Below, piece after piece: positions 14,499 through 23,762 of a DNA stretch of 46,694 bases. Made by a program: the position numbers and the translations under genes. Positions within the stretch are counted from its first letter, which is position 1. Each line of letters begins with the position of its first letter. The DNA comes from CALAZP01 sp964410725. Lineage in GTDB: Bacteria; Bacteroidota; Bacteroidia; Chitinophagales; Saprospiraceae. Under the pieces are notes generated by a model, which worked only from the letters and a program-made list of their open reading frames with translations, was not told the origin of the DNA and did no database searches. Where the stretch lies: contig CAYPID010000017.1 in NCBI GenBank assembly GCA_964410725.1, positions 1-46,694 of the forward strand. The letters run 5' to 3'.

Positions 14499-15827
14499 AT
14501 GAGATGGTTAAATATTCTTTGTATAACCGCATTGGGATTTTTAGCGGGATGTACCTCAGACGAGGCTAGTTTGAAGTTAGTCAAAAATCAACCTGATTAC
14601 CTTCATGAGATGGTTCATCAATTATCTGATGTTATTGTACATGATATCTTTTCCCCTCCAGTAGCGTCTAGAATATACGCTTATGCAAGTATTGCAGGAT
14701 ATGAGGCTAATGCTATGGGAGATCCAAATTATCGTTCTTTAGCTGGGCAATTGAATGGGTTGCAAGAAATTCCAGCACCACAAGAAGGCCTTACCATCAA
14801 TTTTGCCTTAGCTTCCATAAAAGCATTTTTAAATGTTGGCAAACAATTAATTTTTTCTGAGCATCAGATGGAAGACTTTGAAAAGGATTTGATGGATCGG
14901 ATTAAAGCAGAGGGGATTTCTAAAAAGGTTTTCCAAAACAGTTTAACTTATGGAGAACAAGTTGCCGATCATATCCTCCAATGGGCTTCCAAGGATATGT
15001 ATAGTCAAACTAGAACCTATCCTAAATTTGCCGTCAACCAAGATCCTGCGCGCTGGCAGCCAACCCCTCCTGATTATATGGATGGAATTGAGCCACATTG
15101 GAATGAAATCCGTCCATTGGTAATTAAAAGTGCTCAGCAATTTGCTCCACCACCTCCTACGCCATTTGATATGAACCCCAATAGTCCGTTTTACAAAGAA
15201 GTAATGGAAGTTTACAAAGCTTTAGATGGAGAGGATAGAGAAGAAAGAATTGCTATTTCAAAGTTTTGGGACTGTAACCCTTATGTTTCTCAACATATTG
15301 GGCATGTAATGTATGCCATAAAAAAAATTACACCAGGTGGCCATTGGATGGGGATAGTAGGAGTAGCTTGTCAAACTGCAGAGGCAGATTTTGGCAGTTC
15401 ATTAGAAGCTTATGCAATGACTTCTATCGCCTTATTTGATGCTTTTATCAGTTGTTGGGATGAAAAATACCGAAGCAATTTAATTCGACCTGAAACTGTT
15501 ATCAATAAATATATAGATGAAAATTGGGTGCCTGGTCTTCAGACTCCTCCTTTCCCAGAATACACCAGCGGCCATAGTGTTATCTCAAGAGCTTCCGCAA
15601 TTGTTTTGACCCATCTATTTGGAGAAGAATTTATTTATGAAGATACTGTAGAGTTAGAATTTGGACTTCCATCTAGAAAATATAGCTCCTTTATTGAAGC
15701 TTCCGAAGAGGCGGCAATGAGCAGATTATATGGTGGCATTCACTATATGCCCGCTATTAAATATGGTGTAGAGCAAGGAGAGCAGGTGGGAAAATGGATT
15801 GTGTCAAATATTCAAACCAAAAATTAG
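14499..15827 (+). CDS. Vanadium-dependent haloperoxidase / PAP2-family lipoprotein
   Basis: The 442-residue protein has a lipoprotein signal (GFLAGC, lipid Cys18). The vanadate/phosphate-binding set shared by vanadium haloperoxidases and PAP2 phosphatases is complete: Lys323 and Arg330 in KYRSNLIRP, Ser357-Gly358-His359 in EYTSGHSV, and Arg409 and His415 in SRLYGGIHY. The overall length and the KYRSNLIRP form point to the haloperoxidase side rather than a short membrane PAP2. It should be anchored facing the periplasm or surface. Haloperoxidase or acid phosphatase activity cannot be decided from sequence. The DASS transporter follows after 10 bases, so they are probably co-transcribed. Confidence 0.86.
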   Translation: MRWLNILCITALGFLAGCTSDEASLKLVKNQPDYLHEMVHQLSDVIVHDIFSPPVASRIYAYASIAGYEANAMGDPNYRSLAGQLNGLQEIPAPQEGLTINFALASIKAFLNVGKQLIFSEHQMEDFEKDLMDRIKAEGISKKVFQNSLTYGEQVADHILQWASKDMYSQTRTYPKFAVNQDPARWQPTPPDYMDGIEPHWNEIRPLVIKSAQQFAPPPPTPFDMNPNSPFYKEVMEVYKALDGEDREERIAISKFWDCNPYVSQHIGHVMYAIKKITPGGHWMGIVGVACQTAEADFGSSLEAYAMTSIALFDAFISCWDEKYRSNLIRPETVINKYIDENWVPGLQTPPFPEYTSGHSVISRASAIVLTHLFGEEFIYEDTVELEFGLPSRKYSSFIEASEEAAMSRLYGGIHYMPAIKYGVEQGEQVGKWIVSNIQTKN

Positions 15828-15837
15828 CCATACTGCT

Positions 15838-17283
15838 ATGAGGTTGAAGCAAATTGGCTTTTTCTTAGGTCCTCTTTTATTTTTAATTTTCAGATTACTT
15901 CCGGGGCCAGCAGTTATCTCAGCTGACGCTTGGAAGGTTCTCGCTTTAGGCGTACTGATGCTAATTTGGTGGATTTCGGAAGCTGTTCCAATTCCAGTAA
16001 CAGCTCTTTTACCCATGATTTTGCTTCCCATTTTGGGGATTTATGACTTAAAAACCGCTGCTGCACCTTATGCTAATCCAATAGTATATCTTTTTATGGG
16101 GGGATTTATGTTGGCATTAGCCATGGAAAAGTGGAATCTCCATCGAAGAATCGCCTTGAATATAGTTAAGATAACTGGAACCAACGCTAATGGTATTATT
16201 TTAGGTTTCATGGTAGCTACTGGATTCATGAGCATGTGGATCAGTAATACTGCGACTACTATCATGATGTTACCCATCGCTTTATCTGTCATTGATTTAT
16301 TAACTTCTCAAACCAGTGGTACCCCCTCCAAAGGAATCCGTTACTTTTCTTTGAGTATTATGCTGGGTATCGCTTATGCTGCGAATATCGGGGGAACCGC
16401 CACCATCATTGGTACCCCACCAAATGTTGTTTTTGCAGCCTTTATGTTGGAAACTTATCAAATCGAAGTGACTTTTGCCAAGTGGATCGTACTCGGTTTA
16501 CCATTCGCAATTTTATTAATAACCATCACCTATTTTTTGATAGTGAAAGTAATTTTTCCCAATGAGTTAGGAAATTTCAAGGAAGCCGGACCTTTGATAG
16601 CGAGGCAAATTGAGGAGTTGGGTAAAATGTCTGTGGGGGAAAAACGAACATTAGGTATATTTTTGGCAACTGCATTTAGCTGGGTTTTTCGAACTAAGTT
16701 GAATGATTGGATAGGTTGGTTAGACCTTTCTGATACATCAATTGCATTGCTGGCCACCTTGTCTTTGTTTATGGTGCCTGTGAATTTCAAAGAGAATCAA
16801 TTCATTTTAGACTGGAAAGCCACAGAAAAGTTACCATGGGGAATTTTATTACTTTTTGGAGGCGGATTGAGTTTAGCGGGGGCCCTATATGAGGTGGGCT
16901 TGGTTGATTATGTGGGGTCATTCTTCGAGGGGAAAGACAAATTTGGGTTTTTAATTGCAATTGGATTAACGGCGGTTTCCCTGTTTCTTACAGAAGTCAT
17001 TTCCAATGTGGCCCTGGTTACTATTTTTTTACCTGTAGTGGGAGGAATTGCAATTGGATTGGGCATTTCTCCTTTATTGATTTGTATTCCAGTAACACTA
17101 GCGGCAAGTTGTGCTTTTATGCTGCCGATGTCCACGCCTCCTAATGCTATCGTTTTTGCCAGTGGCCATTTAACGGTCACCCAAATGGCTAAAGCAGGTT
17201 TCTTAATCAATATTCTGGCCATTTTATTAATTGCAATTTTTAATGAAACATTGGTAAGTTGGTTATTTCAGACCATTGATTAG
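15838..17283 (+). CDS. DASS (SLC13) family sodium:dicarboxylate/sulfate symporter
   Basis: From ATG 15838 the protein has 481 residues and about 11-12 membrane segments. Both DASS signature regions are visible: MWISNTATTIMMLPIALSV and NIGGTATIIGTPPNVVFAAF in the first half, TEVISNVALVTIFLPVVGG and LPMSTPPNAIVFASGHL in the second. The paired SNT and TPPN motifs are the sodium and carboxylate sites. Substrate could be C4-dicarboxylates, sulfate or phosphate. A longer in-frame start at 15799 would run over the end of the preceding gene, so ATG 15838 is used. It is probably in an operon with the haloperoxidase gene. Confidence 0.92.
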   Translation: MRLKQIGFFLGPLLFLIFRLLPGPAVISADAWKVLALGVLMLIWWISEAVPIPVTALLPMILLPILGIYDLKTAAAPYANPIVYLFMGGFMLALAMEKWNLHRRIALNIVKITGTNANGIILGFMVATGFMSMWISNTATTIMMLPIALSVIDLLTSQTSGTPSKGIRYFSLSIMLGIAYAANIGGTATIIGTPPNVVFAAFMLETYQIEVTFAKWIVLGLPFAILLITITYFLIVKVIFPNELGNFKEAGPLIARQIEELGKMSVGEKRTLGIFLATAFSWVFRTKLNDWIGWLDLSDTSIALLATLSLFMVPVNFKENQFILDWKATEKLPWGILLLFGGGLSLAGALYEVGLVDYVGSFFEGKDKFGFLIAIGLTAVSLFLTEVISNVALVTIFLPVVGGIAIGLGISPLLICIPVTLAASCAFMLPMSTPPNAIVFASGHLTVTQMAKAGFLINILAILLIAIFNETLVSWLFQTID

Positions 17284-17450
17284 AAGGATTCTGTAGGTAA
17301 GCATTGAGCTACTATCCTTCGATGTTTTCGATTGTGCTCCAGGTGAATTTTAAGCGCCTTACGGCAAAAGGAAAAAGTACAAGAGCGTTATTTATTCTTT
17401 CCACAAAAGTGGTTGCGCCTTAGAGACTTAGTTAAAAAATAGGAATTCTT
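17284..17450. other. Spacer with possible gene remnant
   Basis: No intact gene is seen. Two protein-like runs occur without good starts: on the plus strand LRQKEKVQERYLFFPQKWLR near 17360-17415, and on the minus strand KIHLEHNRKHRRIVAQCLP near 17355-17297. A hairpin CCAC-aaaa-GTGG lies at 17401-17412. It may be a decayed gene or an interspersed repeat. Nothing firmer can be said. Confidence 0.3.
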
Positions 17451-18644
17451 ATGATTGAAGCAATTAAACAAAAAACTGAGGAATTATTTCCCAAACTACT
17501 GACCATTCGAAGACATTTCCACCAATATCCAGAGCTTTCTTTTCAAGAGTTCAATACTGCGCAATATATCCAGGAGCGATTAGAAGAAAATAGGGTTCCA
17601 TTTACTTCCGGAGTAGGAGGGACAGGTATTGTCGCCACGGTAACTGGTACAAAAAAGGGGACGGATAAAACCATTGCCCTAAGAGCGGATATGGATGCCT
17701 TACCAATTGAAGAGCAAAACGATGTGCCATATAAATCTAAGCATTCTGGGATCATGCATGCCTGCGGTCATGATGTTCACATGACTTCTTTATTGGGAGC
17801 CCTCTATATTTTGAATGAATTGAAATCAAAATTTTCCGGAACGGTCAGGTGTATCTTTCAACCTGGTGAAGAATTATCTCCAGGTGGGGCTTCTTTAATG
17901 ATTAAGGATGGCGTATTAAAAAATCCTCAGCCTATTGGAATTATTGGACAGCATGTCTATCCCACTCTTAAGGCTGGACAGGTTGGATTCAGATCCGGAA
18001 TGATGATGGCATCTTCAGATGAGTTGGAAATACGAATTATGGGTAAAGGCGGCCATGGAGCCGTTCCTCACAATGCAGTAGATCCTATTCTAATTGCTGC
18101 CCATATAGTTACTGCTTGCCAACAAATAGTCAGCAGAATGGGGAATCCCGTTGTTCCAACAGTGTTTAATATCGGCAAAATTCAATCAGCGGGTGGAACC
18201 TATAATGTAATCCCTGATGAGGTTCAATTAAAAGGTACTTTTCGAACATTTGATGAAAGTTGGAGGAAGGAAGGGTTGAAGAAAATCAAAAAATTAATTG
18301 AAGGAATTGCTCAAAGTATGGGTGGAGAAGCTGAAATTACTATTCAAGAAGGTTATCCATTTTTGGTAAATGAGGAGGAGTTAACAGAAAAATGCAGAAA
18401 ACATGCCCAAGAGTTTTTGGGTATAGAATCAGTTAAAGAATTACCCATGCGCTTGACCTCTGAAGATTTTGCTTTTTATACCCATGTAGTTCCAGGCTGT
18501 TTTTACCGTTTAGGTACAGATAATGAGGAAGGCCACTATAGTCAACAAGTTCACTCCGGTCAATTTAATATTGATGAAAAGGCACTTCAAACAGGAGCAG
18601 GTCTTATGGCTTGGTTGGCAATTTGCGCATTGAACGATCAGTAG
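17451..18644 (+). CDS. M20 family amidohydrolase / carboxypeptidase
   Basis: The 397-residue protein is a typical M20D metal hydrolase (N-acyl-amino-acid or hippurate hydrolase type). The metal-binding motifs are HACGHDVHMTSLLGA, PGEELSPGG with the catalytic Glu pair, and the late SEDFAFY. The dimerisation domain carries GKGGHGAVPHNAVDP. It cleaves N-acyl or peptide-linked amino acids in the cytosol. No signal peptide is seen. It is monocistronic between the DASS gene and the response regulator. The exact substrate cannot be assigned. Confidence 0.92.
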   Translation: MIEAIKQKTEELFPKLLTIRRHFHQYPELSFQEFNTAQYIQERLEENRVPFTSGVGGTGIVATVTGTKKGTDKTIALRADMDALPIEEQNDVPYKSKHSGIMHACGHDVHMTSLLGALYILNELKSKFSGTVRCIFQPGEELSPGGASLMIKDGVLKNPQPIGIIGQHVYPTLKAGQVGFRSGMMMASSDELEIRIMGKGGHGAVPHNAVDPILIAAHIVTACQQIVSRMGNPVVPTVFNIGKIQSAGGTYNVIPDEVQLKGTFRTFDESWRKEGLKKIKKLIEGIAQSMGGEAEITIQEGYPFLVNEEELTEKCRKHAQEFLGIESVKELPMRLTSEDFAFYTHVVPGCFYRLGTDNEEGHYSQQVHSGQFNIDEKALQTGAGLMAWLAICALNDQ

Positions 18645-18656
18645 TTCCTTTTTTCA

Positions 18657-18676
18657 GTAAAATTGTTCAATTTTAC
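18657..18676. repeat. Perfect 9+2+9 inverted repeat upstream of the response regulator
   Basis: GTAAAATTG (18657-18665), TT, CAATTTTAC (18668-18676). It begins 12 bases after the M20 stop and ends 36 bases before the response-regulator ATG. T residues lie before rather than after it, so it resembles an operator more than a terminator for the upstream gene. Confidence 0.55.
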
Positions 18677-18712
18677 ATCGTATTAAATATTTTATTAATC
18701 TAATAATAGTTA

Positions 18713-19882
18713 ATGCCTAAAGTATTAATAATTGATGACGAGCCTAGTATTCGAAGGACGCTACGGGAGATATTGGAATTTGAGAAATACGAAGTGACGG
18801 AGGCCACTGATGGTATGGAGGGTTTAGTCAAGGTCAAGCGGATCTTTTTCGATGTAATTTTATTGGATATAAAGATGCCCAAAATGGACGGAATGGAGGT
18901 ATTAGAACGCTTGATGGTTCTGTCTCCGGATTCTTCTGTTATTATGATTTCAGGTCATGGAACCATTGATACCGCAGTAGAAGCAGTTAAAATGGGGGCA
19001 TTTGATTTTATATCTAAGCCACCTGACTTAAATAGGTTGCTGATTACTATTCGCAATGCGATGGATAAAAGTAATTTGGTCACAGAAACCAAAAGCCTGA
19101 AAAAGAAAGTATCAGATGGTAAGTTGAAGGAAATTATTGGCGAATCATCAACTATTAAGAAAATATTAGAGACGGTGGATAAAGTGGCACCCACTGAAGC
19201 CAGAGTGTTCATCACTGGACCCAATGGTAGTGGTAAAGAATTGATAGCCAGAAGGTTACACGCAAAAAGTGAGCGTTCTGGAAGCCCCTTGATCGAGGTC
19301 AATTGTGCAGCTATTCCCTCTGAGTTAATAGAAAGTGAATTGTTTGGGCACGAAAAGGGTGCGTTTACTACAGCTATCAAACAAAGAATTGGAAAATTTG
19401 AACAAGCAGATGGGGGCACTTTATTCTTAGATGAGATTGGAGATATGAGTTTATCTGCACAAGCAAAAGTTTTACGTGCCCTACAAGAGCATAAAATAAC
19501 CCGAGTAGGAGGAGAAAAGGATATCAAAGTCAATGTAAGGGTGTTGGCTGCCACCAACAAAGACCTCAAGAGGGAGATAGAGGCTGGTAGGTTTAGAGAA
19601 GACCTCTATCATCGATTAGCGGTTATTATTATTGAAGTGCCCTCTTTAAATGATCGGCCAGAAGACATCCCGTTATTGGTTGACCATTTTATTGGACAAA
19701 TATGTGAGGAATATGGAATCGGCAAGAAGAAAATTGATAAGGAGGCTGTAGAAAAATTAAAAAAAGTGAATTGGACGGGGAATATTCGAGAACTGAGAAA
19801 TGTGATAGAGCGTTTGATTATACTGAGTGAACAAAAAATTGTTCTGGAAGATGTTATTCAGAATGTGTGGAATTTAAAATAA
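18713..19882 (+). CDS. Sigma-54-dependent response regulator without C-terminal HTH
   Basis: The 389-residue protein has a receiver domain (residues 1-118; acidic pocket Asp8/Asp9, phosphoacceptor Asp52 in VILLDIKMPKMDG, Lys102 in FISKPPD) joined to an AAA+ sigma-54 activation domain (about 140-365). The Walker A is GPNGSGKE (169-176), the Walker B ends LFLDEIGD (Asp240-Glu241), and the sigma-54 contact loop reads GAFTTA (216-221) instead of the usual GAFTGA. After the GNIRELRNVIERLIIL sensor region it ends at VIQNVWNLK, with no room for a Fis-type helix-turn-helix. NtrC-like proteins with an HTH run to about 450. It would act without specific DNA binding or through a partner. No histidine kinase gene is next to it. 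Confidence 0.92.
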   Translation: MPKVLIIDDEPSIRRTLREILEFEKYEVTEATDGMEGLVKVKRIFFDVILLDIKMPKMDGMEVLERLMVLSPDSSVIMISGHGTIDTAVEAVKMGAFDFISKPPDLNRLLITIRNAMDKSNLVTETKSLKKKVSDGKLKEIIGESSTIKKILETVDKVAPTEARVFITGPNGSGKELIARRLHAKSERSGSPLIEVNCAAIPSELIESELFGHEKGAFTTAIKQRIGKFEQADGGTLFLDEIGDMSLSAQAKVLRALQEHKITRVGGEKDIKVNVRVLAATNKDLKREIEAGRFREDLYHRLAVIIIEVPSLNDRPEDIPLLVDHFIGQICEEYGIGKKKIDKEAVEKLKKVNWTGNIRELRNVIERLIILSEQKIVLEDVIQNVWNLK

Positions 19883-19887
19883 ACAAT

Positions 19888-20622
19888 ATGAAACACCATA
19901 ATCAATATGCCGCAAGTCCTTCAGGTGGCAAACAAATGAAGCAATGGGGGAGGCACCTGAAAGGGGAGAATTCTTGGACCATGTTTAAGGTCATTTCAGA
20001 ATTCGTTGAGGGGTTTGAAAGTATGAATGCTATAGGTCCCTGTGTTTCTATTTTTGGTTCTGCCAGAACTTCCCCTGACCATCCCTTTTACAAATTGGCA
20101 TTAGATATCGCTAGATTATTGACAGAAGAAGGTTACGGAATCATTACCGGGGGTGGTCCTGGTATTATGGAAGCCGGTAATAAAGGAGCTTCCTTGTATG
20201 GGGGTACCTCTGTGGGGTTAAATATTGACCTACCATTTGAACAAGGGCACAACCAATATATCGATTACAATAAAAATCTCAGTTTCAGGTATTTCTTCGT
20301 TAGAAAAGTAATGTTTGTTAAATACGCTCAAGCATTTGTCGCTCTTCCAGGTGGTTTTGGTACTATGGATGAATTATTTGAAACCCTCACTTTGGTGCAA
20401 ACCAATAAAATATCAAAGGTCCCTATCATTTTGGTGGGAAGTTCATTTTGGTCCGGGCTAATAGGTTGGATTAAAGAAGTAATGCTGGAAAAAGAGCACA
20501 ACATTAGCGAAAAAGATCTCGATTTGATGCCGATTACGGATGATCCTGAAGAAGTAGTTAGAATCATCAACGGGTATTATGCAGAAAAATCTACTGAACT
20601 AGGGCCAAATTACGAGCTTTAA
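19888..20622 (+). CDS. LOG family (TIGR00730) Rossmann-fold protein
   Basis: From ATG 19888 the protein has 244 residues. It carries the LOG/lysine-decarboxylase-like motifs YGIITGGGPGIMEAGNKGA and PGGFGTMDELFETLT (PGGxGTxxE). These proteins hydrolyse nucleoside 5'-monophosphates to free base and ribose phosphate (cytokinin-activating in plants). In bacteria the role is probably nucleotide salvage or clearance. The GTG at 19867 in frame lies inside the end of the response regulator gene, so the ATG five bases after that stop is preferred. It is likely co-transcribed with the regulator. Confidence 0.9.
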   Translation: MKHHNQYAASPSGGKQMKQWGRHLKGENSWTMFKVISEFVEGFESMNAIGPCVSIFGSARTSPDHPFYKLALDIARLLTEEGYGIITGGGPGIMEAGNKGASLYGGTSVGLNIDLPFEQGHNQYIDYNKNLSFRYFFVRKVMFVKYAQAFVALPGGFGTMDELFETLTLVQTNKISKVPIILVGSSFWSGLIGWIKEVMLEKEHNISEKDLDLMPITDDPEEVVRIINGYYAEKSTELGPNYEL

Positions 20623-20718
20623 ATCCTTAAGAGGCAATATCTTTTAATAAATTCATACCAATAGGTACCTGATTTATTGAATCGTTTTCATAGTTTTATG
20701 AGAAAGAAAAAAGAAACT

Positions 20719-22200
20719 ATGAAAAAATATGTTTTGGCTATAGATGCGGGAACCACCAGCTCTAGAGCTATTCTTTTTGATCAAAATGGCCAACAAGTTG
20801 GAGTTGCTCAATATGAGTTTCCACAATATTTTCCAAAGGAAGGTTGGGTAGAACACGATGCCAATGAGATTTGGGATACCCAATTAAGGGCCATCAAATC
20901 TGTTTTGGTAGAGCATGGCGTACAAGCATCGGAAATTAGCGCTATTGGAATAACCAATCAGCGGGAAACCACGGTGGTTTGGGATCGAGATACGGGTAAG
21001 CCAGTAGGTAAGGCTATTGTTTGGCAAGATCGAAGGACTGCCGCTACTTGTCAGCAACTAACTTCACAAGGAAAAGATGCAGTATTTTTACAAAAGACAG
21101 GTTTAGTTTTGGATGCCTATTTTTCTGGAACTAAAATCAAATGGATTTTGGACCAAGATGCCGCTTTAAAGGAAAAGGCAAGGAATGGGGGATTAGCTTT
21201 TGGAACCGTAGATTCTTGGCTCATTTGGAATTTGACCAATGGGAATTATCACGTCACCGATGTCACCAATGCCAGTCGGACCCTTCTGTTTAACATTCAT
21301 ACGCTGGAATGGGATCAAGAATTATTGGATATTTTGGATGTTCCCCAAAGTATGCTCCCATCGGTAGTGGATTCTAGTCAGGTGATTGGGCAAACAGAAG
21401 TATCATTATTGGGAGAGGCAATTCCTATTTCTGGCATTGCTGGAGATCAACAGGCTGCTTTGTTTGGGCAATTATGCCTTAAACCAGGAGAGGTAAAAAA
21501 CACCTATGGGACTGGTTGTTTTGCTATCATGAACACTGGAAATCAGCCTGTTCAATCCAAAAATAAAATGTTGACTACTATAGGTTGGAAGATTGGGGAT
21601 GAAGTGGTTTATGCTTTGGAAGGTAGCGTATTTATAGCGGGAGCGCTGATTCAATGGTTAAGAGATAATTTGGGAATTATCAAGTCAGCTTCGGAAGTAG
21701 AATCTTTAGCTGGTTCAGTGGAGGATAATGGCGGAGTTACTTTTATCCCGGCTTTATCAGGACTTGGTGCTCCACATTGGGATGCTGGCGCTACTGGCGC
21801 TATTTTTGGAATTACTAGGGGCACATCCAAAGGCCATATTGCTCGGGCTGCACTTGAGGCTATTGCCTTAAGCTCCAGAGATATAATCGTAGCTATGGAA
21901 AAGGATGCAGGCACTAAATTTACAAATTTAAAGGTAGATGGAGGGGCAAGTAACAACAATTTATTGATGCAAATGCAAGCCAATTTGTTAGGAGAAAAAG
22001 TTATCCGACCTAAAATCACGGAGACCACCGCAATAGGGGCTGCTTTTTTAGCTGGATTGGCAACAGGTTTTTGGAAGGATATTCACGCCTTGCAGTCTTT
22101 ATGGCAAGAAGATCGAGTTTTTACGCCCAATCAGCTTTTGGATACGGATAAAATTATAAAAAACTGGGAAAAGAATATTGCCAAAGTGTTGACTCAATGA
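20719..22200 (+). CDS. glpK: Glycerol kinase
   Basis: From ATG 20719 the product is 493 residues beginning MKKYVLAIDAGTTSSRAILF, the FGGY-kinase phosphate-binding opening. GIAGDQQAALFGQ and KVDGGASNNNLLMQ are the conserved C-terminal kinase and adenosine motifs. It phosphorylates glycerol to sn-glycerol 3-phosphate. In-frame upstream starts (TTG 20677, ATG 20698) add non-conserved residues. glpD starts within its stop codon (ATGA overlap) and glpF follows, so uptake, phosphorylation and oxidation of glycerol are encoded together. Confidence 0.96.
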   Translation: MKKYVLAIDAGTTSSRAILFDQNGQQVGVAQYEFPQYFPKEGWVEHDANEIWDTQLRAIKSVLVEHGVQASEISAIGITNQRETTVVWDRDTGKPVGKAIVWQDRRTAATCQQLTSQGKDAVFLQKTGLVLDAYFSGTKIKWILDQDAALKEKARNGGLAFGTVDSWLIWNLTNGNYHVTDVTNASRTLLFNIHTLEWDQELLDILDVPQSMLPSVVDSSQVIGQTEVSLLGEAIPISGIAGDQQAALFGQLCLKPGEVKNTYGTGCFAIMNTGNQPVQSKNKMLTTIGWKIGDEVVYALEGSVFIAGALIQWLRDNLGIIKSASEVESLAGSVEDNGGVTFIPALSGLGAPHWDAGATGAIFGITRGTSKGHIARAALEAIALSSRDIIVAMEKDAGTKFTNLKVDGGASNNNLLMQMQANLLGEKVIRPKITETTAIGAAFLAGLATGFWKDIHALQSLWQEDRVFTPNQLLDTDKIIKNWEKNIAKVLTQ

Positions 22201-23762
22201 TGATGAATAGAGATTCCCAAATTCAAGCATTTGAGGTTTTTAAAGAAGAATTTGACCTCATTGTTATCGGTGGTGGAGCTTCGGGATTGGGAGTTGCTGT
22301 AGATTCCTCTCAAAGAGGCTACAAAACACTACTAATTGAAAAATCTGATTTTGCTAAGGGAACTAGTTCTAGAAGCACCAAATTGGTTCATGGAGGAGTT
22401 CGTTACCTTCAAAATGGAGATATCAAGTTAGTTTTGGAAGCCCTTCGGGAAAGGGGCTATTTACTAAGGAATGCGCCCCAGCTGGTTAAAAAGCAGGCCT
22501 TTGTGATTCCAGTTTACCGAACCTGGCAAAAATATTTTTATGGGATTGGCCTTTTTTTATACGATCTTTTAGCGGGCAAATTAGGTTTTGGAAAAACTCA
22601 ATTACTCAACAAGCAGGAAACTTTCAATTATCTTCCAAATCTAAAAACAAAGGATTTGAAAGGCGGAATCCTCTACTATGATGGCCAGTTTGACGACGCT
22701 GGTTTGGCTATTTCTTTAGCTAAAACAGCTATTCACCAAGGTTCCATCCTCTTGAATTACCATGAATTGACGGATTTCATTAAAGAGGAAAATAAAATAA
22801 CTGGAATTTGTTTTAAGGACGTTATCAGTGGACAGGAAAGGGTAGCCAGGGGAAAAGCTGTTGTCAATGCAACAGGGGTATTTTCAGACGATGTCATACA
22901 ATTAGATCAGCCAAATGCTCCAAACTCCATTAGGCCTAGCCAAGGGGTCCATCTGGTTTTTAATTCTTCCTTCTTAAAATCCGGTACTGCACTAATGGTT
23001 CCCAAGACAACCGATGGAAGAGTGCTCTTTGCGGTTCCCTGGATGAATGCATTAGTAGTTGGAACGACAGATGTCCCAATCGAGGAGGCTACAGAAGAGC
23101 CTAAAGCCACAGAAAAGGAAGTCGAATTTATTTTAGAAAATGCAGCTAATTATTTAGAAAACCCTCCTGTTAAAAGTGACATTAAAAGTGTTTTCGTTGG
23201 TTTAAGGCCTTTAGCTGCTTCTGGAGATGGGAACCAAAAGACTAAAGAAGTTTCCAGGAGTCATAAAATTACGCGTACAAAAAGTGGTTTATTTAATCTT
23301 TTGGGAGGAAAATGGACGACTTATCGGCAAATGGCTGAGGATTTAGTTGATCGGGTGGGGTTGGAAGTAGAGGGAAGGAAAAGACCCTGTCAAACTCAGA
23401 AATTAAAATTATGGGGTTTTTCAACTAAGCATTTTTTTGGTGATGATATCCTTTCAAGGTATGGAGTAGATTTAGAAAAAATCAGGCGATACAGCGATGA
23501 TCCTGATGGCAACACTAGTCTAAGTCAGCAGTTTGAGCTTTCTAAAAATCGAATTTTATGGAGTATTAGAGAAGAAATGGCAGTTACCTTAGAGGACGTA
23601 TTAGCAAGGCGTACCAGATGCCTTTTTTTAGATGCTAAAGAATCAGTAGATATTGCGGAAAAGGTTGCAAAAATTATGGCTAAAGAAATGGGCAAAAATG
23701 AAGAATGGGTTGCCCAAGAAGTTATACATTTTAAGTCAATTGCAAAAAATTATCAATTATGA
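22197..23762 (+). CDS. glpD: Aerobic glycerol-3-phosphate dehydrogenase (FAD)
   Basis: The 521-residue protein begins with an FAD-binding Rossmann motif (LIVIGGGASGLGVAVDSSQR) and continues with the GlpD signature TSSRSTKLVHGGVRYLQNGD. The C-terminal domain carries KWTTYRQMAEDLVD and a helical RTRCLFLDAKESV region. It oxidises glycerol 3-phosphate to dihydroxyacetone phosphate and passes electrons to quinone. Three consecutive ATG codons at 22197 onward make the exact start uncertain by one or two residues. It overlaps glpK and glpF by four bases each. Confidence 0.95.
   Translation: MMMNRDSQIQAFEVFKEEFDLIVIGGGASGLGVAVDSSQRGYKTLLIEKSDFAKGTSSRSTKLVHGGVRYLQNGDIKLVLEALRERGYLLRNAPQLVKKQAFVIPVYRTWQKYFYGIGLFLYDLLAGKLGFGKTQLLNKQETFNYLPNLKTKDLKGGILYYDGQFDDAGLAISLAKTAIHQGSILLNYHELTDFIKEENKITGICFKDVISGQERVARGKAVVNATGVFSDDVIQLDQPNAPNSIRPSQGVHLVFNSSFLKSGTALMVPKTTDGRVLFAVPWMNALVVGTTDVPIEEATEEPKATEKEVEFILENAANYLENPPVKSDIKSVFVGLRPLAASGDGNQKTKEVSRSHKITRTKSGLFNLLGGKWTTYRQMAEDLVDRVGLEVEGRKRPCQTQKLKLWGFSTKHFFGDDILSRYGVDLEKIRRYSDDPDGNTSLSQQFELSKNRILWSIREEMAVTLEDVLARRTRCLFLDAKESVDIAEKVAKIMAKEMGKNEEWVAQEVIHFKSIAKNYQL

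Noticed and set aside
18955..19569. 204-residue open frame on the minus strand inside the response regulator
   Set aside because: It lies fully antisense to a conserved receiver-AAA+ gene and shows no motif.
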